From Lomentospora prolificans (lineage: Eukaryota > Ascomycota > Sordariomycetes > Microascales > Microascaceae): a stretch of 64,000 bases of DNA. Where the stretch lies: the NCBI GenBank assembly GCA_029532625.1, contig JARFXM010000006.1, forward strand, positions 2,728,001 through 2,792,000, read 5' to 3'. The notes under the pieces were generated by a model that saw nothing but the letters and a program-made list of their open reading frames with translations, was not told the origin of the DNA and made no database searches. The position numbers and the translations under genes were made by a program. Of this stretch, positions 9,630 to 21,594 are shown piece by piece (within the stretch, counting starts at the first letter, position 1; the number at the start of each line of letters is the position of its first letter).

Positions 9630-12600
9630 ATGGCTTGGATTAAAGAGCCTTCCTCACTCCCCGAGGTCGAAAACGTGAGCACTAGATTCAATCCCACCGG
9701 CCCCTCCATGGACAGCTACTCAAGATACGCCGCCGTCACCTAGTTGATACATGCGCTTTACGAGCCCGTGCCCCCGGCCGCCGTTTCTCAGATACAAGAC
9801 ATCCTCCATCGAGTACAAAGGTCGACTCAGGCTTGGAGCGTTGCCCGCGACCTGTTAGCCCGCCCCGACGAGAAGGTTCGGTTTTTCGGAGCGTTGACCC
9901 TCATCGTGAAGCTAAATACAGACAGGTGGGTGCCAATCCGTTGGATCAAATCTGTGCCTGCTAGCAGTCGGATGAAATACCTAATCAATACGCCGATAGT
10001 TCTTCTCTCGCGGAGCCTGAACTCACAGAGCTTTTTTCCAGTCTCCTAGGCTGGTTTGCAAAATCAGCGTTGGACAGTTCCAGTGGGCTTGTAACGAGGA
10101 AGCTGTCCACGGCGTTAGTTACTTTCTTCTTGTATTTCCCTACACACTCTCGCCCATGCCTACGACATCTTATATGCTGCCTCCATTTGCAGCGATATGC
10201 CAACACAGATGAACTCCACAATGCGCTAGCCTGGATCCCTGACCTTTCTCCTCGGGCACTACAAGCCGCCATACTCTTCGCTGCAGACCTGGTGGAGGAA
10301 GCTGCAAAAGTTGACCTGAACTCTGCGAATCAGTACGTCAAGTGCAATGGCCTGCCTCTAATTTCTTGACGTCGCCCAGCTGACTTTTCTTAGTCTAGCT
10401 GTGTATGACGGCATTAGGGAATCCACAGACGACGCAAGGGCCCTCATATCGTTTGGTTTAGAGTTGAGGGCAGAGTCTGCTTCCGAGTTGCCTTTAAGGA
10501 GAAGCGCTGTGAAGTGCCTACAGGTGTGTGACCAATCCTTGAGTCTCGCGATAGATTGGCTTTTATCAGCACTCGTGAACTTCCGGTGCCTTACGTCAAC
10601 TAATGTTCTATCCCATAGCCGTGGGCATCCTTTGCCCATAGATTTTTTCCACGTTCTGACCCACTGCTTGGGTCTCTCCGTGATCTAATACCATTAGTTG
10701 TCAATGGGCTTACCACTGCAGACGAAGCGATATTTGCCGCATCTATGGAACTACTCTCCGAGCTCCTCTCTAACCATCGTGGTTTTTTAACGGCTTCTCA
10801 TAGCCAACTATTGTTGGATATGTGCATTGGGCCAGTTGGTGACCGCTATTACAATCGTTTAGTCCAAGGAGATTTCGAGTTCGAAGCTTTACAGTTCGGC
10901 CTCTTCATGATCGCCTTGGCGGACTCTCAAATGGACGTTCTGGTACTCAACGAGCCCGATGACTCTTGCCGTAAACTTCTTGATTTACTTTGTGGCCTTT
11001 TAGCCGCTAAAGGCACCCCAGCTGTTGAAGACCGGATTTTCATTCCTGCAATCGAATTCTGGTCCACATATGCCGAGTCTATAGCTGATCTTAGTCCTAA
11101 TATTGGGAAGGAACAGCGCATATCTTTCAAACCCCTATCCTACGCCACTCAGGCTGTGCAGTTTGCTTGTCAAAGGATAATATTCCCGTCCGCCGAGGTC
11201 ATCGCAGATTGGGACTCTACTGAGCGAGAAAGTTTCGTGGATGCGAGAAAAGACGTAGCGGACTTCTTGCAGTCGATGTACACCATATCCGGGAGGAACC
11301 TGGTTGTTGAATTCGTGGAGCTTACCGTACGTGCGATAACCTCCCAACTTTGGGCGGAGTTGGAGGCGGCCGCTTTTTGTCTGGGTGCATTTGCGGATTG
11401 CATAGCGAGCGAGTCATCGTGCGATGATGTGCTCAAGCTAATCTTCTCGTCTACTCTCTTCGACGTCCTTCTTCAGGAAAACCGCGGTATACCTTCGCGC
11501 ACAAGGCAGACGTGTATTGCGCTGATCGAGAGGTTCGCCGAATACTTCGAACGGAATGTATCAGGCCTTCCTAATGCCCTCAATCTCCTTTTTTCCGCAC
11601 TAGGCGACCCCGTATTGACAGGCTCAGCGTCAAAGTCCATACACAAGCTTTGCTCCTCCTGTGCGGCAGTGCTTGTACCTGAGGTTGAAATTTTCCTGGC
11701 CGAATATCAGAGGATCACCAGCCACTCGCAGGTGGATTGCCTAGCAAACGAGAGGATCACTGGTGCTATTGGCTGCGTCATCCAGGCATGCGGCAATGAG
11801 GCTGCTCGAGTCGCTATGGTCCATCAATTATTGGATATCCTTTCTAATGATCTTCAGAGGTGTGTTCTCGGAGCCGGAAACCCAGCTCTTGTGGACGCCG
11901 ACCCTAATTTCCGTCGCTGCGGGCGCCGCTGCCTTGCCAATATTCCCATAAGTGAGGTTCCGCTCCATATCTGCCTACGCATACTGAGGTGCCTTTTCAA
12001 CCTTGGAAAGGGTTTGCAGGCACCGGTCGATATTCCCTTCGACCTGGATACTGATAAAGTGACTATGCACCCTGGCCTTGAGGCCTTGTGCTCCGTACAC
12101 TCGCGAATCATGACGATAATTACAGAATTACAAAACACTTTCCCATTCAGTGGAGAAGTGGTAGAGTCGATATGCAGCATTTTGAAGACCGGGTTTTCGG
12201 AGACAAGCCCAGGCCCTTTTGTATTTTCCCCCGATATGGTTGCGGGATATCTGACTCGGCAGCCACTATCCACTCCAAGAATTGGCGTCCTCGTCAGCAC
12301 CGCCTGCTCGTTTGTTAGCTCGATCACACCGAAGACCCAGGGGTGGGATAAAGTGATGTATCTGACGCTGAGCTGGGTTATCCGTCTCATCCGTGAGCTT
12401 CCTAGTATGAGGCATGCAAACTTTTTTAATACCTGTTCGTGTATACTAACGAAACAAGGCGTCGATTCTGATCCCGAACTGTCACAGCACGGTATTGATT
12501 TTTGCTGTAGACTCTTTGTAAAGGACCCTGGAGCTTTTCTTCTCCTCGAACCTCACGAGTTTCTCGGAAGTTTCTTCTCTTTCACGCTCAGCGTTCTGGA

Positions 12601-13115
12601 TGGCCAGGAACCTCTGCCCAAGGCAACTGCAGCGGAGTTTTGGGTAGCTGGACCCGCCCTAGTATTTGTTTAACCTTACTGACCATGTCACAGGCTACAT
12701 TCGTCTCCTATCGCGCAGCCCACTCGCATCAAGAACTAATCCAGCAAGTAATACAAGAATTAGGCCCATCACTCACGCTATCACTTATTCGGAACATTGG
12801 AGGCAACGCTTCGCGGAGCGAGCTTGACAAGCTTAGTGAACCGCTCAAAAGGTTAGCCTCGCACCATACCATGGCACAGACCTGGATACGTGCGGCTCTG
12901 TTCCACCCAACCTTTCCAAGTGAAAATGTTTCAGATGAAGCAAAGCTTTCCTTTATGAGGAAAGTCATTAGGTATGACCCGATTGTATTTATCTTATATC
13001 ATGCTAGATATTAGCCTGACCCCGGAATAGCCTTAGAGGGCGACGCGAAACAAACCATGTTGTCAGAGAGTTTTGGCTTGCTTCGCGAGGGAGCAAGTTT
13101 ACATATGCGGCATAA
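9630..13115 (+). CDS. importin-beta family karyopherin, Kap122/Pdr6 (importin-13) type
   Basis: Nuclear transport receptor of about 1,025 residues. Seven exons close in frame: 9630-9674, 9744-9925, 10000-10332, 10394-10523, 10619-12643, 12694-12971 and 13031-13115; every intron is GT-AG and 50-95 nt. The protein begins MAWIKEPSSLPEVENLIHAL. The next segment (PPAAVSQIQDILHRVQRS, RPDEKVRFFGALTLIVKLN) is the importin-beta N-terminal, Ran-binding-like region. The rest is an all-helical HEAT-repeat solenoid without other motifs and ends SRGSKFTYAA. The similarity I recognise is to fungal Kap122/Pdr6 and importin-13 proteins; specific cargo cannot be read from the sequence. The TNPO3/Mtr10 group is an alternative. 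It is convergent with the TrpRS gene, with 150 bases between stop codons. Confidence 0.82.
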
Positions 13116-13265
13116 AAGTTCCAAGACACACGATGTTCAGCCGGACCTCGCTCTCATACTCGACCCCGGAATAAAATACGCCAAACTCGATCTGGTCATC
13201 GGACTAGAGCTATCTTACAGAGAAAGGAGAGATTGATGGGGAGCTACTAGTATACATACCATCCG

Positions 13266-14632
13266 CTAAAGTCCTACTGCTTGTCTCACAATATCCATCG
13301 TCTCCGTAGCTCTCAAGCGAGCCTTTTGTGCTCCTTGTCTTGCTACATGATCGATGAACTTTCCGTCATCCTCGCTTAAGAACCGTAGATATCGATCCCG
13401 GATGCCCTCCAGCGCCACAATTATCGACTCCGAGACACGCTCCTTAAGCCCTCCTAGGCTTACGTTCTCGTTGCCAAGAATAGAGCCCAATTCCTCCGGC
13501 GTTCTGTCGCTCTGGTCGACGTATGCGAGAAGCCGCAGGAGGTTAGAAACACCAGGGCGGGCAACCGGATCATATGAAACGAAATTATCAGCATCAGTCA
13601 CCGCGCTCATAATCCTCTTCCGGATCTCGCCAGGCTCATCTGTAATCAAGATTCGTGACCAATTACTTTTATGTGATTTCGACATTTTCTGAGAAGGTTC
13701 TTGAAGAGACATGATGCGGAGCTCAGGTGCTATATGCAGCAGATTAGCGAACTAATTCGGGAGAGCGAGGATAGTGCATGACTAACATGAGAGCGTTGCG
13801 GGGGGGGATCAGATGTTCGCCATATAAGCTGTTAAAATTGTTGGCACACTCTCTTGCGAACTCAAGGTGCTGACGTTGGTCATCGCCGACTGGCACATGT
13901 GTTGCCCTTCACAAAACTGTTTTAGTTGGTTGAAACGGGACGAATGCGAAGGGCCCCATAGTACAATCGTACCTATATACAAGAATATCCGCTGCTTGCA
14001 GGACGGGGTAGGAGAAGAGACCAAGCTTCAGCGATGACTTCACGCCTTCATCAAGGACCGATGCGGATTGGGACATGGACATTTTGGACTGAAGACGTAT
14101 TAGCCTCCTTCAGGCGATAGAAATAGGACACCGGTCAAGCTACCTTCCATTGCGTCATGCGTGATAGATAACCCATTGATGCGTTGCAGGCTAATATCCA
14201 CATCAACTCAGAGTGCGATGCAATCTGTGGCATATTATGGTTAACGGAGAGCGCGGCTATAAAAATTTTTTCTGTTCCTAGGCACAACTATACCGAAGAC
14301 TGGTAGAATAACGAGGAACGGTCAGGGTCAATGCCTGCGGCCAGGAGGGCTGCCATTGTTTCTCTCCGACGACGTCGGAGGTCTTCCGCTGAGGATGGCA
14401 TTGTCATAGCATGGAGATCAACTACTGAATACAGCAAATCCGACTGCTCAGGGGGTTCGTCTTGCAGGGCTGCCCAGCGGCGTACCGCGCCAATATAGTT
14501 GCCAAGGTGAGGTGTCCCCGTGGGCTGAATACCCGAAAAGATCACCCGACGGCTGCTACTAAAGGAGCGTGCCATTATTCCGGAAACTGGGCGATGGGCC
14601 ATCCTAGATAGCCCCACGACTCTTGAAGACAT
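13266..14632 (-). CDS. MSW1: mitochondrial tryptophanyl-tRNA synthetase, with an apparent one-base frame disruption
   Basis: Class I aminoacyl-tRNA synthetase charging mitochondrial tRNA-Trp. Five exons: 14294-14632, 14144-14224, 13973-14088, 13787-13906 and 13266-13729, about 372 residues. The N-terminus has an Arg/Ser-rich presequence (RSFSSSRR) leading to VIFSGIQPTGTPHLGNYIGA, where PHLGN is the HIGH signature. SELMWIL and RMTQWK follow, then YPVLQAADILVY, THVPVGDDQRQHLEF, and the KMSKS signature exactly (QKMSKSHKS). Every exon joins in phase except the fourth to the fifth. There the frame closes only if the run of eight G at 13800-13807 is read as seven. With seven, the junction encodes PPATLSSPELRIMSLQEP, which fits the family; with eight the frame is lost. 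A homopolymer sequencing error is more likely than a pseudogene. Confidence 0.88.
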
Positions 14633-14973
14633 GGCTGGTATGTTATGTGGTACTTTTCCAAGTGTCAGGATAGCCGCACATGTAAGCTAGGTATGCAAGG
14701 GACAATTGCGGAAAGAAGTTTGGATGGGTGTTGGGTATTAGTTCATGGAGCTCTTCTGGATAGCTACGCTGACTAATCGATTAATATCCCCAAGATGCCT
14801 ACTCCAGGATGTCTATCCGATCCGATGCTATGGCCCGACCACGGTAATTTGTAGGAAGATATGCTTCTTGTTTCCGTTCTTCGCTAAGCTTACAACCTAT
14901 ACTGTACAATAAATACAAGTACCACCGCGAGAATCGAGGCGAGAACTCTGCTCCCGCACGTCAGCATAGCCAA
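14633..14973. other. intergenic between TrpRS start and uS10m stop
   Basis: About 340 bases containing the TrpRS upstream region. No gene or recognisable site seen. Confidence 0.6.
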
Positions 14974-15823
14974 TTACGAGCCCATTGTTTTGAATCGTCG
15001 GCTTCTGAGCAACTCTTCGATAGCATCTGGAGTTCCTAGCGATCGATCTAAGCCGAAGTGTGACCATCTCTCCTCCAACTCTTGTGATGCATTGGCTTCT
15101 AGGTCGCCATCCGGGGCTGCATCAAGGTCAACGTTAGCAGCTTCGTCCAAACCAAGTCAGGTAGAAAAAGATGTAGGACGACAAACCAAGTTTCCCGAAT
15201 TCCCATAGATTTGCCTTCATACCAACGCCCGCGTAAGCGTGTTTTTGCAAGAAAGCCAACCAGATTTGTACAGTTTCTGGATTGCCGTCACGGATCTGTA
15301 TTAATCTTCGCATGGTGATTCTCTCAAAGTTTTCTTGCGACTTCTTGAAGATGAAGCTGCTCCTGGGTACTGTCCATCGTTCGGTGATGCGAGGTAAAGG
15401 GACTGGCCCGAATGCAGGAAGCTTAAGATAGTAGGCGGCTCGCAAGGCGAAATCAGCGTAAAATTCTAAGCTTCGCACACTATATGACCGCAATTGTAGG
15501 TCACACGATGGGACACCATACCGGGCCTCTCGGCGTAGAGGGCGGAGGTAGAGTGCTTGGACACTGCGGGGGTATCTTAAGTGCCGTTCGTTTTCATGCG
15601 CTGCATCTTTCGGTGCTGTGTTGGGAGCTTCCGCTGCGTTCCTGGATCTATAGATCTGTAAGCTGCGTGTTTGGATGTCGGGATACGCAAACACTCACAA
15701 TGACGCGTGAAATCTAGGGGCCTCTGCTCGAGACCATGCTTTCTGACCCGTCGATATTAGATAAAAAGGAGGAGACTGACGAAAGTTAGTTCTCGCGCGA
15801 AAAGCGGGTTCAACATACAACAT
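14974..15823 (-). CDS. RSM10: mitochondrial small-subunit ribosomal protein uS10m
   Basis: Component of the mitoribosomal small subunit. The conserved S10 domain is clear: ALYLRPLRREARYGVPSCDLQLRSY, LEFYADFALRAAYYLKLPAFGPVPLP, then ERWTVPRSSFIFKKSQENFER, TMRRLIQIRDGNPETVQIWL, ending KANLWEFGKL. Exons 15699-15823, 15187-15662 and 14974-15140 give about 255 residues in phase. The last exon encodes a hydrophilic tail ending SRRFKTMGS. The first exon is tentative. It begins MLYVEPAFRARTNFRQS, a plausible mitochondrial presequence, but the intron it implies (15663-15698) is only 36 nt. A 43-nt alternative ending TTACAG would need a different first exon. The domain call is firm; the 5' end is not. 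Confidence 0.88.
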
Positions 15824-16180
15824 ACCTTCACATGCGCAAAACTCCTTCCTAGGGACCTCAGAGACATTTTCAGGACTATCCGTCGTTCGTAGGACGACGA
15901 GCTTGATAAGTACTCGGCGGAGATTGTCGCGTCTTTGATTTTTTTTTTCCTCGAGGAACTGACGTGATGTCTTTTGGATGACATAAGCATAGTGTTTCGT
16001 CTCGGCCCGCACCAGTCGCTCCACATTCACCCGTTGATTGCTTCTACCCTTGCATCAATTGGAAGGAGCAAAGAATAAATGGCATGAAGGCGCTGGGAAG
16101 GAGACGAAAAAACTGTTTTCCCTTGGCTGAACATCTCACACGATTACTGAGGAGGCGACATAAAAAAATTGTATGTGCAA
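15824..16180. other. intergenic between FCF2 stop and uS10m start
   Basis: About 360 bases, presumably the uS10m promoter. An open frame on the minus strand running through 16030 has no similarity and is continuous with the tentative first exon of uS10m. No other feature supported. Confidence 0.5.
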
Positions 16181-16967
16181 CTACCGCTGCATTGGTCGCC
16201 GCCTTGTTTTGTAGTACGTCTTCCCCCCACTCGTTTTCTTTTCCTGTATACTGGAGTACTTCGACTTGGATCTATCTTTTAGGCTACTAGTGGAAAGGAC
16301 TTCCTGTGCAAAGGTCGCTTTACGCTCCCGCTTCGTTAATCTGCCGCTATAGAAATCCGTAGGTCCTTCAATGACCTGGCCCACATGACAATACCGAGGA
16401 ATAAGTGACTTTGATGCTGATTTCTTGTAGTGTACTTTAGGATTTAGAGCACCCCGGAGGCGGAGGATCTGGAAATCTCGCCTAAGCTCGGGTGTCATTT
16501 TCGGTTTGGGAAGGCCGAACCATGCCGGGCCGGCTGTATCAGGCTGCGTCTAAAGCGCTTCTGTTAGAGCATGCCGAGGAAAGAAATCAAGGATCAACAT
16601 AGCGAAAGAAGGTGAAAGTACATCAGAGTAACTATGATGTGAAGACATCATGGAAAGAGGCGACAGGCAAACCCAAGACGGGCGCAATACACCATCAGAT
16701 GGAGTTTTGAATCTCATCATCTTATAGACAAAGCCTAAAAAATCGAGACAAATGCGGAAGGCTTACCTCTGATTTGGCAACTTTTGAGGGAATTTTTAGG
16801 TCTAAAATTCCAATTCCCTTATTGTCACATGAATTTGCCAAAATTGAAGCGCATTCAGAGGTGGTTTTGGGATGACGGATCTGAGACCGAGGAACAAATG
16901 CGTCGTCGCGAAGACGTTGCTCTGCAGACAGCAAAAGCTCCTCCACTTGATTATCGCTCAGGGACAT
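16181..16967 (-). CDS. FCF2: rRNA-processing protein FCF2
   Basis: Nucleolar factor needed for early pre-rRNA cleavages in 18S rRNA maturation (small-subunit processome). Two exons, 16767-16967 and 16181-16549, join in phase to about 189 residues; the 217-nt intron is long for this window. The N-terminus MSLSDNQVEELLLSAEQRL is an acidic helix typical of the family. The Fcf2 domain starts AGPAWFGLPKPKMTPELRRD and continues LRLRGALNPKVHYKK, QVIEGPTDFYSGRLTKRER, and SIQEKKTSGGKTYYK, ending in a basic tail RRRPMQR. The gene is head-to-head with HAP5. No disruption seen. Confidence 0.92.
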
Positions 16968-17361
16968 ATCATCAACAGTCGTGGATTAAATGGTATGAAG
17001 AAAGTTACAGGAAGAATGAAAAAATTACGGATGTGAGACTGTCGAGGCACAAGGAAGATTGACGGAAGACGAGAAAAATGGGTTTGGAGAAGCCTGCTCA
17101 CGCAGCCCAAGGAAGAAAAAGAGAGCTTGTCATCCCCCGGAGTGGGGCTGATTATGTAACGATACCCAACCACCCCTGTCTTATCGCCGCTCGCCGTCTG
17201 GTGATTGCCGCGTCACATCCGTGAAGCCCCAACATCAGCCTCACGACAAACCCGCCTCCTTCTGTGTCCTAGACCCCGTTTCTTCCTGACTCTAGCCACG
17301 ATCTCATCGACGACTTCCCTCTCCCAAACTGTAGAACTCTGCTGATCAAGGGCTACGCAAT
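16968..17361. promoter_or_regulatory. divergent intergenic region between FCF2 and HAP5
   Basis: About 390 bases containing both 5' regions by arrangement. I did not find an obvious CCAAT box by eye, which would have suggested autoregulation by the HAP complex. Open frames here have no similarity. Confidence 0.5.
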
Positions 17362-18460
17362 ATGGATCCCCAACATACACAGTCTTCCTCCCATTCCCAA
17401 GACAACCGCCAGCAGGCGGTCTATGACACCAGCCAGGGCGGCCACTATGGTACGGCGCATCTCTCAAGAAAATCCTCGACGAACACTTTCCACTCTCTGA
17501 ATATGCTGACATATAAATTTAGGTGCCTGTGCGGCAGTAAGTCTCGAGTAGCAAACTTGGGGATCTCTATTGTGCATCTATGAACTCACCTCCTCCGCTT
17601 AGCTAGCCGCCAAGGGATTTGCTCCAGCAGACCTTTATACGGGACCTTGGGCGAATGTATGTATACTCCTCGAATCGTTGGTAAAACTCCCATTCACTTC
17701 TGAGAGCTAATTTTAAATTTCTCAAACACAGGTTCATCAAGGCCTTAGCGGCCAGTACAAGGATATTCTCACAACTTATTGGCAACACACCATTAACCAC
17801 CTCGAAAGCGACACCCATGATTACAAACTCCACCAACTACCGCTTGCGAGGATAAAAAAGGTCATGAAAGCGGATCCGGAGGTGAAGATGATATCAGCTG
17901 AGGCACCGATACTTTTTGCGAAGGGCTGCGATATCTTCATTACCGAGCTGACTATGCGGGCATGGATTCACGCGGAAGAAAACAAGCGTCGCACTCTGCA
18001 ACGATCCGATATTGCATCGGCCCTGAGCAAATCGGATATGTTCGACTTCCTGATCGACATCGTACCTCGTGAAGAGGCCTCATCGCACGCCAAACGCGCA
18101 GCAGCACAGTCAAACGCTGGTACACAGGGTATACCGGTGGCGCCCCCAGCCGCCTCGCAGATTCCCGGTCAGCATGGCAGCTTGACTCAACCTCCCGGCC
18201 ACGGACAATCATCTCACCAGATTGGGCCCACCGACTATAGTCTTGCGGGCCATGGTATTGGTCCCGAGCAGGATTATCGCCAACCTGGAATGTACCCGGG
18301 TCAAGTCCAAGCTGGGCCCTCCGCACCTTACGGTCAGGCGCAACCTCCAATGTACGGCGAAATCGAGGGCATGTATGGTTACTCAACTATGCAGCCGCAG
18401 CAGGTATGGGCGCACCTCCCCATCTTCTCTTGTTTTTGAGAAGAAACTAATTTTCAGTGA
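17362..18460 (+). CDS. HAP5: CCAAT-binding factor subunit HAP5 (NF-YC type)
   Basis: Histone-fold subunit of the heterotrimeric CCAAT-binding transcription factor. Exons 17362-17449, 17523-17536, 17603-17656, 17732-18403 and 18458-18460 give 276 residues. Exon 2 is a 14-nt microexon. The core reads WQHTINHLESDTHDYKLHQL then PLARIKKVMKADPEVKMISA, EAPILFAKGCDIFITELTMR, and TLQRSDIASALSKSDMFDFL with DIVPRE after it, the NF-YC histone fold. The C-terminal ~110 residues are Gln/Pro/Gly rich, as in other fungal HAP5 proteins and consistent with an activation region. The protein ends QPQQ; the final splice brings in an exon that begins with TGA. If that intron is retained, eleven codons (VWAHLPIFSCF) follow instead. 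The gene is convergent with SEC15. Confidence 0.93.
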
Positions 18461-18665
18461 CAAGGGGCCCATATCTTCAGAAGATTTTGATTAACATCGG
18501 GATGGAGGCATGCATTAGAGCAGGCCTCGGCCAACCCTTGAGTAAAGGCTGCAGCCATGTGGGCTGTTTTAAGACAGTGATTATTGACGATTAAGGCCGC
18601 GGGGGGGGCAAGATTCACCTGCGACGGGTACGCATAGCTACTACCCGCATTTGTGCAAAATTCGA

Positions 18666-21594
18666 TCATTTCATGCCGAAACGTGATGAGAAATTGGCCA
18701 GCGCCGCTGTTCGACTCGGCCCTTGTACCGTAGAAGTGAGCCTAGAGTATTCCATTGTTAGGCGAAAGAGACGCGTACGGACGAGGGGAGAGGTGAGCAC
18801 GTACTTCTCGAGTAAAACCGGCCCGTTCATGGCATCAACACGTCCATATTTTTTGTTCCGCGTCGAGATATCAAAAAATTCATCATGGTTATCGGATTGC
18901 ATGAGATTAATTGTTTGTTGTAACTCGTCAAGGTTTTCCTTCAACATTTCGCCATTCTCCAAACGATCGACGAAAGCTGTGAGGTATTGGACATCCTTTG
19001 CTAATGCAGCAACACCGTTTGGGTTGATATGCTTAACCTCGGGTGATAACGGAAGGGCCTAAGTAGACTTGTAAATATCTGGAGGTAGTGACGGGCAAGG
19101 CCACCCACGACAAGGTGGACATACTAGGATTTTATTGGCCGCGTGGCTAAGGGCGTCGAAGTAGATGAGCTCCTTGATCTCTCTTGGCAAACCTAAAAGA
19201 GTCGAGTTCATGATGTTTTCCAAATATCTAGTTAACGTGTGCATATAGTTGCTAGGCTCTGATGCGAGTGTGGTTGCCAACCTAAAAGCAAATATTAGCA
19301 AGCTGAGGTTCGTCTCAGAGAGTAGGTACTCACCAGTCGTATTCGGCAGTATCCACAAGGTCATCAATCTTTGAATTGACGAGTTCGAAGATTCGCTTCT
19401 CAGCAGTCTTTTTGTTACTACGAAACTGTTCCGTAGCCTCTAAGGTCACCGGTCCGCCTGCTGATGTAGATGAACGTGCTCGGATGAGGAGCTGCTCTAA
19501 CTCCTGGCATGCAATCTCGAAATGCTCCAAGTTTATCAAGATCTGGACGATCTGGCCAAGGTACTGTGAGCTTAGCCTTTCAACAAGAGATTTGCAGACT
19601 TTGTCAACAAGAAGCTCATCGAGGGCCTTAGTCTAAAATTAGCACCCATACACAGGTCATAGACGAGTTAGCATCGACTTCACCTTCCGAAGTGTCTCAT
19701 CAATGACATTGGGATGTTGAAAATGGTCATCCGAGAAAAAATAAAATTGATTAAGGAAGTTGCGGATATCGATGCAACAGAGTGGATACATTTGTGAGAA
19801 CGGCAAGACGCATGGGAAGCTATACCACAGAGTCCGTTAGCCCCGAGACAGATGGCTATCATGTCATAGACTAACCTCAATTCTTGGACTGGTGTCTCTT
19901 GAGTAAACCAACTAACGTTCACCACCTTCTCATACTCCTCAGCGGATTGGATAGTCATGGGCATATAGTCATCAGTCGACACTATCTATAGCGGTAGGTT
20001 AGACGCGCTGCCCGCGAAACGTTCGATTAACAGGAGAACACACATCTTGGAAGTCCTCGCTAAACCTTCGTTTCAATAGTTCCGCGTATTTGTTGAATAG
20101 AGTAAGCAGAAAAGTATCAAGCATTGTCACCGAGTACTCCCAGCCCTATACAGCCGTCAGTACACACGAGACTCGGTCCGCTTTTACATATTTGGGAGAC
20201 CAGTAAAAATCGTAATATAGAGACTGTGCGAGAATTACCTCCATGGTCTGAATAAATAGGGATATAAACCCTTTGATCTTCAAAAGAACCTCGGCATCCG
20301 TGACATCGTTAAGGGCTTTTGAAGTGAGATTAACCGCGGCCTGGCACATCGAGTCCCATAACTCTTCGACCTATGCAAGTGTAGACGTTAGTGCCAAGCG
20401 ACTAGTTTAGTAACCGCCGCTTAACGAAATGGGAAGGGCAAAGAAGAATCGGAAAGTTGGATTTTGCATACATCAACTGCCGATCGCAACTGGGGAGCTC
20501 GCCGCATAGTCGCTTTCTCTATGATAGAAAAGCCCGTAATCCCCTCTAAAAGGCTACTCAATGATGACTCGTCATCTTCAAGCAGGCTAACGCCGGTTGG
20601 CAAGAGCAAATCCTTTTGCTGTCGCCTGGTAGCCGAGTATTCGGCGCGAAACTTGTCGCTCTGGCCGAGGGCTTCATAGATGTGTAAACATTCAAATAGA
20701 GGAGTAAAATCAACCTGCAGTTCGTCGTTGTCGAGAACATCAAACTCTTCTGACTCGTCAGACACCAATTCGATGGCAGAATTGAGTTTGAAGTTCGTCA
20801 TGAACTTATCCTCCTCAACACGCTTTCGTTGCCTAGTTCTCCGTAGTTCCGTGTGGTAAAAAGCAACCTCTCCCAAGAACTGTGACGTCTCCCTTATTCG
20901 AAACAACCAAGTGTTTAGGTCAGTCATCACCGCTTCTGAGATAAGCTTCTGAGAGGCTGGGATGGACTTCTGGATAATATCGGCCAGCCTCTGTTGTGTG
21001 GCGTATTTGTTTTGAATGGTGGGAACAAGGTGCTCGTTCTGAAGGTCATCTAAGGATTTTAGTGCGGCGTAGTACTTCTTCTTCCGAATCAACTCGTGGG
21101 CTTGATTAACAGCATGAAGAATACTTAGGGAAGCTCGCAGAGCATCCGAGGCGTCGATGATATTCTGTCGAATGGCTCTGGTATTGACAAGGGCTTGTTT
21201 CTGCTCGGCCAGTTGCTCGGTACTAGACTGTATGGATTGATTCAATTTCAAAATGTCGTCGGTCAAGAGGACAGTTTCCTCTCGAATGCGCTGCAGCTGG
21301 TTGACGGATCCGAGAAATTCCTCATGCTGGGTAAGTCCAATCCGTTCAATATCGGTCTCACGCTCGTTAGAGTAGTCCCCGAGGGTTTGGAGAAGCGCGC
21401 CTGTCCGTTTCGTGCTAGAAGCGTCCTTCAATACGTGTATCAACTGATCGACGAACTCAGAGTCCAGGCTTGGGGATATAATCTGGCCAAAGACGTTAGC
21501 TAGGGAAGTAGGGAGTGCCTGTCGAGATTACCTGGTCGACAGCCGAAGTGTAGTCTTCGTAGGCAAGGGTCTTGCGCGGTAATGTCATAGCCAT
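18666..21594 (-). CDS. SEC15: exocyst complex subunit SEC15
   Basis: Subunit of the exocyst that tethers secretory vesicles to the plasma membrane; in yeast it binds the Rab GTPase Sec4. Ten exons close in phase: 21532-21594, 20472-21482, 20239-20370, 20044-20145, 19876-19985, 19684-19819, 19334-19632, 19125-19281, 18805-19058 and 18666-18741; about 779 residues, the expected size. Landmarks: start MAMTLPRKTLAYEDYTSAVD, then ERIGLTQHEEFLGSVNQLQR, a long coiled-coil-like N-half, FPCVLPFSQMYPLCCIDIRN, KRIFELVNSKIDDLVDTAEY, LGLPREIKELIYFDALSHAA, KENLDELQQTINLMQSDN and the end SSRFGMK. The start ATG was chosen over an upstream alternative because MAMTLPRKT is the conserved fungal start. No lesion seen. 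Confidence 0.93.

Noticed and set aside
15695..16030. 111-codon open frame upstream of uS10m as a separate gene
   Set aside because: No similarity, and its second half is better explained as the presequence exon of uS10m.
16784..17062. 92-codon plus-strand frame
   Set aside because: Largely antisense to the FCF2 first exon and without similarity.
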